The notes under the pieces were generated by a model. That model worked only from the letters and a program-made list of their open reading frames with translations, was not told the DNA's origin and did no database searches. Both the position numbers and the translations under genes were made by a program. Source: Bacteroidota bacterium (GTDB lineage Bacteria; Bacteroidota; Bacteroidia; Chitinophagales; Chitinophagaceae). From it: a stretch of DNA of 10,991 bases. Shown here piece by piece: positions 7,104-10,991 of the stretch; position 1 is the stretch's first letter; each line of letters starts with the position of its first letter. The stretch is from assembly GCA_028877005.1 (NCBI GenBank), contig JAGWPI010000363.1, positions 1 to 10,991 on the forward strand, read 5' to 3'.

Positions 7104-9125
7104 TTATTTTCTTTTTTTAGCTTTTTCAACTTTTCTCCCCAGGCCTTTTACTGCCCTCACCTCAGAACCTGGTACCCATTCATAATCTAGCTGTCTTTTT
7201 TCTAAGTTTGCTGCTACAACACGTATCATTACTTTATCTCCCATTCTAAATTGTCTACCGCTTCTTCGTCCAACAAGCGCATAATCAGATTCCACCAATC
7301 TAAATTCGTCATAATCATTTAAACTTACAATAGTTACTAATCCCTCGCATTTATGTTCTACTGTTTCTACCCAAAAGCCAAATCCTGCTACACCACTTAC
7401 TACACCTTCAAAAGTTTCGCCCAAATGCGTTTTCATAAATTCAACCTGTTTGTATTTATTTCCAGCTCTTTCACAATCCATAGCGGCTCGCTCTCTTTCA
7501 CTACAATGCTTACATTTCTCCTCCATTTTTTTATCAATCATTGGCTTTTTTCTTAAAATGGAGGCTACTACCCGATGTACCAATACATCCGGATAGCGAC
7601 GAATAGGAGAAGTAAAATGGCAATAATACGTAAAGCCTAAACCGTAATGTCCTATATTTTTTTCTGTATAAATGGCTTTCGACATAGTACGAATGCCTAA
7701 CTGTTCTAATACATGTTGTTCGGGCAAACCTTGAACAGCTTTTAGCATATCATTAAAACTTTGTGCAATTTTTTCGGGAGTTGAAATATTAAATTGATGA
7801 CCGTATTTTCTAGCAAATGCTATAAATGGAGTTAGTTTGTCTTCATTTGGTTTATCGTGTACACGATAGGGAAAAGGTATTTCTTTGTCATCTTTTGTTT
7901 TGGTGTTTGCAACAAATTCTGCTATTGTTTTATTGGCCAACAACATACATTCTTCAACTAATTGATGTGCTTCTTTGCTTTCTTTTACAGTAATTCCAAT
8001 TGGTTTTCCTTTTTCGTCTAAAATAAAACGTACTTCTTGAGAGGAAAAATTGATGGCACCTTTTTGAAAACGTTGTTTGCGCCATTTTTGGGTAATATTA
8101 TTCAATAATAAAATTTGTTCAGCATATAAACCTGCTTCATTTTCAATAATAGTTTGTACATCCTCATAAGTAAACCGATGGTCAGAGTGTATAACTGTTC
8201 TTCCAATCCAATGATTTTTAACTTCGCCGGTAGTAGTAATTTCAAAAATTGCCGAGAAAGTAAATTTATCCTCATGTGGCCTAAGTGAACATAATTCGTT
8301 TGAAATTTTTTCTGGTAACATTGGATTTACTCTGTCTGGTAAATAAACAGAAGTAGCTCTTGTGTAAGCTTCTTCGTCTAAAATACTATCGGGTTTAACA
8401 TAATAGCTTACATCGGCAATATGAATGCCAATTTCATATAAATTATTTTTTATTTTTTTAATGGAGATTGCATCATCAAAGTCTTTGGCATCAACAGGAT
8501 CTATAGTAAAAGTTAAAACATCTCTACAGTCACGTCTTTGTGTAATTTCATTTTTATCTAAAATAACTGGTAAATGTGCGGCTTCTTGTAATACTGATTT
8601 ATCAAAGGCAAGTGGGAATCCGGCTTGGGCAAGAATATCTTTCATGGCAGCATCATTTTCGTCTTCTGAAGAAAGAATACTAATGATTTCGCCTTCCGGT
8701 TTCCTATCGTCTTTATTCCATTTTGTTAATTTTACAATTACTTTTTCTTTATTTTTAGCACCATTTAATTTTTCTAACGGAATAAAAATATCCGGCATTG
8801 GTCGTTCTGAATCAGGAATAAAAAATGCGAAGTTGGTTGATAATTGCAGGTGTCCAATAAATTCTGTTTGTCTTCTTTTAATTACATCCACCACTCTACC
8901 TTCTTTTTTTTTGGTGGTACTACTTTCTTTAATTACTTTAACTGTAACAGTATCTCCATGAAGTGCAGTATTAAAATTGCCTTGTCTAACTAAAATATCG
9001 CCACTACCGTTACCTATAACTACATACCCAATTCCGCTCCTGGTTATTTCTAATACCCCTGTTTCTGTTAAAGATTTGTGAGTATTTTTTGTGGTGGTAT
9101 TTTTTTTACTTTTTTGTTTGCTCAT
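7104..9125 (-). CDS. rnr: Ribonuclease R family 3'-5' exoribonuclease (RNB domain)
   Basis: This is a cytoplasmic hydrolytic exonuclease that degrades structured RNA from the 3' end. The 673 residues hold a lysine-rich N-terminus (1-19) and an OB-fold/cold-shock region at about 20-150 (GVLEITRSGIGYVVIG at 23-38). The RNB catalytic domain spans about 197-525, and an S1 RNA-binding domain about 570-650. A basic tail (655-673) ends KAKKRK. The catalytic motif TIDPVDAKDFDDA (207-219) supplies all four metal-binding aspartates: Asp209, Asp215, Asp217 and Asp218. HFTSPIRRYPD (503-513) is the second RNB signature. It is shorter than E. coli RNase R (about 813 residues) and lacks the N-terminal helix-turn-helix region. 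The S1 domain and overall layout favour RNase R over RNase II. The ATG at 9125 lies 3 bp after the lpxK stop, so translational coupling is likely. Confidence 0.94.
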   Translation of the reverse strand: MSKQKSKKNTTTKNTHKSLTETGVLEITRSGIGYVVIGNGSGDILVRQGNFNTALHGDTVTVKVIKESSTTKKKEGRVVDVIKRRQTEFIGHLQLSTNFAFFIPDSERPMPDIFIPLEKLNGAKNKEKVIVKLTKWNKDDRKPEGEIISILSSEDENDAAMKDILAQAGFPLAFDKSVLQEAAHLPVILDKNEITQRRDCRDVLTFTIDPVDAKDFDDAISIKKIKNNLYEIGIHIADVSYYVKPDSILDEEAYTRATSVYLPDRVNPMLPEKISNELCSLRPHEDKFTFSAIFEITTTGEVKNHWIGRTVIHSDHRFTYEDVQTIIENEAGLYAEQILLLNNITQKWRKQRFQKGAINFSSQEVRFILDEKGKPIGITVKESKEAHQLVEECMLLANKTIAEFVANTKTKDDKEIPFPYRVHDKPNEDKLTPFIAFARKYGHQFNISTPEKIAQSFNDMLKAVQGLPEQHVLEQLGIRTMSKAIYTEKNIGHYGLGFTYYCHFTSPIRRYPDVLVHRVVASILRKKPMIDKKMEEKCKHCSERERAAMDCERAGNKYKQVEFMKTHLGETFEGVVSGVAGFGFWVETVEHKCEGLVTIVSLNDYDEFRLVESDYALVGRRSGRQFRMGDKVMIRVVAANLEKRQLDYEWVPGSEVRAVKGLGRKVEKAKKRK

Positions 9126-9128
9126 GTG

Positions 9129-10208
9129 CTATTTTTTGTTGCTGAAGTTGATAATAAAATCCTCAATAGCAGATTCGAATAATTCAGCTTCATCAAATAA
9201 GAATTCATGTTTAATAGGAAGAACATATAATGGTAAATCTACTAATTCTTGTTTAAACTTTGTAAGCCGAACTGCATCTTTCTCTGTGGTAAGAATCATT
9301 TTTTGAGGAACATCAATTGATTTAAATTTTTCTACTATTTCTCTAAGATCATCAATGGTAAAAATATGATGATCGCTATAATTTTTTTGATAATAAGTAA
9401 AGGCTTTCTGTAATAAGTAATCTTTTAATGGTTTTGGATTGGCAATGCCACAAACCAGTAGCACTTCATCTTTTTCTGTTATTGCCCTAACTGTATAATT
9501 AGAAATATGGTATGGGGTACCATAGCTAATGGTAGTAAAAAATACACGTTGTGAAGGTAATGGATGCAAATTGCGTAATAATTTTTGTTTTTTTTCGACT
9601 GATAAATCAGCTGGGCATTTTGTTACAATAATTATATCAGCACGTTTAACCGATTGCCATTCATCGCGTAAATCACCGGTAGGTAAAAAAAAATCGTATA
9701 TGTATAAGTTGTTGTACTCAGTAAGTAAAATATTTAGTCCGGCTTTAACAGCTCGGTGTTGAAACGCGTCATCTAAAATGATGGCTTGTAAGTCAGGTAC
9801 ATCATGTAAAAGTTGTGGTATGGCCACCAATCTTTCTTCGCCAACTGCAATGGGTATATTAGGAAATTTTAAATGAAATTGCATGGGTTCATCACCAATT
9901 TCTAAAGCTGTAGTATTCTCATTAGCTAACGCATAGCCCTTTGTTTTACGTTTGTAACCCCTACTAAGTGTTGCAATTTTGTATTTCGGTTGTAAAAAAT
10001 TTAATAAATATTCTACCATTGGCGATTTACCTGTACCCCCTACTGCAATATTGCCAATGCAAATGAGTGGGAAATTGAATGTGGTTTCTTTGAAGATGAT
10101 GCCTTTATCGTATAGTCTGTTTCTAATAAAAACAATAGCACCATACAATACTGCAAAGGGCAATAGAAGTACCCTGAATGATTTTAGAAAAAAAGCATTA
10201 AAATTCAT
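9129..10208 (-). CDS. lpxK: Tetraacyldisaccharide 4'-kinase (lipid A biosynthesis)
   Basis: LpxK phosphorylates the 4' position of the tetraacyldisaccharide 1-phosphate precursor of lipid A, using ATP at the cytoplasmic face of the inner membrane. The 359-residue length is normal for the family. An N-terminal hydrophobic helix (about 11-28) provides the membrane anchor. The P-loop is VGGTGKS (56-62) within GNIAVGGTGKSP. Other conserved blocks are LSRGYKRKTKG (81-91), IGDEP (104-108), LDDAFQHR (145-152), LPTGDLRDE (175-183) and TTEKDAVRL (307-315). It implies an LPS-bearing outer membrane. The first 11 bp overlap the end of the folate cyclo-ligase gene; the N-terminus FLKSFRVLLLPFAVLYG is typical of the family, which supports the overlapping start. 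The stop is TAG, 3 bp before the exoribonuclease start. Confidence 0.96.
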   Translation of the reverse strand: MNFNAFFLKSFRVLLLPFAVLYGAIVFIRNRLYDKGIIFKETTFNFPLICIGNIAVGGTGKSPMVEYLLNFLQPKYKIATLSRGYKRKTKGYALANENTTALEIGDEPMQFHLKFPNIPIAVGEERLVAIPQLLHDVPDLQAIILDDAFQHRAVKAGLNILLTEYNNLYIYDFFLPTGDLRDEWQSVKRADIIIVTKCPADLSVEKKQKLLRNLHPLPSQRVFFTTISYGTPYHISNYTVRAITEKDEVLLVCGIANPKPLKDYLLQKAFTYYQKNYSDHHIFTIDDLREIVEKFKSIDVPQKMILTTEKDAVRLTKFKQELVDLPLYVLPIKHEFLFDEAELFESAIEDFIINFSNKK

Positions 10209-10767
10209 ACCTATTCTGAGGAGTAATACAATAATTTAAAGGTACATCAAAAGATTGGGTATCACTGATTTTAGTTATTGGTTCAAAATAAGAAAAGCCA
10301 ATTGTAACTACATTTTTATGACATTTTGTTAAAAATTTGTCGTAAAACCCTTTGCCATATCCTACTCTGTATCCTAAAATATCAAATATAATTAAAGGTA
10401 CAAATATCAAATCTATTTGATCAGGAGGTAACAAATACCCATCCGTTGGTTCATATATACCCCACTGGTTGGCTACAAACGTAGTATGCTCGTGGGTTAA
10501 TATGGCTTGCATGGTATGGTTGTTGGTGTTAGTAACCGGATATGCAATGTTAATATTGGGATATAAATGCTTTAAATAACCTGTAAATAAATGGGTATTG
10601 GGTTCATTAGTACTATTTAATGGCCAATAGCTCAGTACAAATTGAATATTACTGAAATTTAATTGTTGAAATTGCAGTAACATCAAATCATCACCAATCA
10701 ATTTTTCTTTTGTTGTAATTGATTTTCTTTTTTGTAAATATATTTTTCTTAATTCAATTTTGTTCAT
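10198..10767 (-). CDS. 5-formyltetrahydrofolate cyclo-ligase (methenyl-THF synthetase)
   Basis: This enzyme uses ATP to convert 5-formyltetrahydrofolate to 5,10-methenyltetrahydrofolate, returning the stored folate form to one-carbon metabolism in the cytoplasm. The 189 residues match the usual family length. The N-terminal basic helix KIELRKIYLQKR (3-14) is characteristic. GIYEP occurs at 103-107 and the nucleotide/substrate loop GYRVGYGKGFYDKFL at 132-146 corresponds to the family's G-x-G-x-G-[YF]-Y-D-R block. The C-terminal DVPLNYCITP (174-183) is also typical. Its ATG overlaps the bioD stop as ATGA, and its own stop overlaps the lpxK start by 11 bp, so it sits inside a translationally coupled cluster. 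Names used elsewhere for this gene include fau, ygfA and mthfs. Confidence 0.92.
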   Translation of the reverse strand: MNKIELRKIYLQKRKSITTKEKLIGDDLMLLQFQQLNFSNIQFVLSYWPLNSTNEPNTHLFTGYLKHLYPNINIAYPVTNTNNHTMQAILTHEHTTFVANQWGIYEPTDGYLLPPDQIDLIFVPLIIFDILGYRVGYGKGFYDKFLTKCHKNVVTIGFSYFEPITKISDTQSFDVPLNYCITPQNRYEF

Positions 10768-10991
10768 AATAAATCAAGCAAACGCTGTTTAATTTTTGTT
10801 GCTTCAATTTGTACAAATGTTTTATTGGGTTGTTTGGTAAATGGAATACTTCCAATAGAAGGAAAACCTGACCAGTTTACAATTTCATGTTCATATTGTA
10901 GGTATTGATCGTTAAATATCCAGCCTATAACCGGTAAATTGTATTGTTTGCATGCCATGGCTGTTAGTAAAGAATGGTTAATACTGCCTAA
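10764..10991 (-). CDS. bioD: Dethiobiotin synthetase, C-terminal fragment (5' end outside the window)
   Basis: The last 75 residues are visible. The reading frame is open to the right edge, so the internal Met at 10958 is not the start. BioD carboxylates 7,8-diaminopelargonate with CO2 and ATP to close the ureido ring of dethiobiotin, the penultimate step of biotin synthesis. The fragment opens LGSINHSLLTAMAC, close to the BioD segment LGCINHAMLTAQ of E. coli. It continues with PVIGWIFND (like AGWVAND), where the Asn of the base-recognition motif is present, and then GFPSIGSIPF (like APLLGEIPW). The stop TGA overlaps the next gene's ATG by 4 bp (ATGA). Other bio genes probably lie just to the right, which the window cannot show. 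Confidence 0.85.
   Translation of the reverse strand, partial: LGSINHSLLTAMACKQYNLPVIGWIFNDQYLQYEHEIVNWSGFPSIGSIPFTKQPNKTFVQIEATKIKQRLLDLL

Noticed and set aside
7073..7129. Upstream extension of the DUF1080 gene to an ATG at 7129
   Set aside because: It would add 19 lysine-rich residues before a good signal peptide and overlap the exoribonuclease stop; the ATG at 7072 gives a normal secreted protein.
8425..8961. 178-codon open frame on the plus strand
   Set aside because: It lies wholly antisense within the well-supported exoribonuclease gene, has no recognisable motif and reads as a codon-bias shadow.
10764..10958. A 64-residue stand-alone gene starting at Met 10958
   Set aside because: The frame stays open to the window edge, and the upstream residues LGSINHSLLTA match dethiobiotin synthetase, so this is the tail of bioD.
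1..10991. Mobile elements, CRISPR arrays, tRNA/rRNA genes, toxin-antitoxin or defence modules
   Set aside because: No transposase, integrase, regularly spaced repeat array, tRNA cloverleaf or defence-type gene was seen. The MutS-like ATPase alone is not evidence of a defence system.

Overview
The window looks like core chromosome of an AT-rich, Gram-negative member of the Bacteroidota, most likely the Chitinophagia/Chitinophagaceae. This placement is inferred from several things. The GyrA, RNase R and LpxK sequences have a Bacteroidota flavour. Signal peptides end in an Ala followed by Gln. There are no clear Shine-Dalgarno sequences. A TAnnTTTG-type -7 promoter element is present, and LpxK implies lipid A. 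There is no mobile element, tRNA, rRNA, CRISPR array or obvious foreign island. Coding density is very high and no gene-free stretch exceeds 300 bp.

Layout, left to right. (1) Positions 1-2875, minus strand: gyrA (DNA gyrase subunit A), followed downstream by the first 32 codons of a secreted protein cut by the window edge. (2) Positions 2876-3136: a 261-bp divergent intergenic region with candidate promoters for both directions. (3) Positions 3137-6271, plus strand: a two-gene unit separated by 6 bp. It encodes a saccharopine dehydrogenase family enzyme and a membrane-anchored MutS-like ATPase that lacks the mismatch-recognition domains. (4) Positions 6272-6298: a short convergent junction, AT-only. 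(5) Positions 6299-10991, minus strand: a tightly packed cluster transcribed in the order bioD (C-terminal part only), 5-formyltetrahydrofolate cyclo-ligase, lpxK, an RNase R family exoribonuclease, and a secreted DUF1080 (3-keto-disaccharide hydrolase-like) protein. The first four are joined by 4-bp and 11-bp overlaps and a 3-bp gap; the last follows after 31 bp.

Functionally these are housekeeping genes: DNA topology, amino-acid metabolism, biotin and folate cofactors, lipid A and RNA decay. The minus-strand cluster has no shared pathway, and its tight packing suggests co-transcription and translational coupling rather than a single biochemical system. I see no convincing undescribed multi-gene system. 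The least understood item is the membrane-bound MutS-like protein. Secondary points of interest are a naturally 'resistant-type' alanine in the quinolone-determining region of GyrA and the odd gene partnerships.
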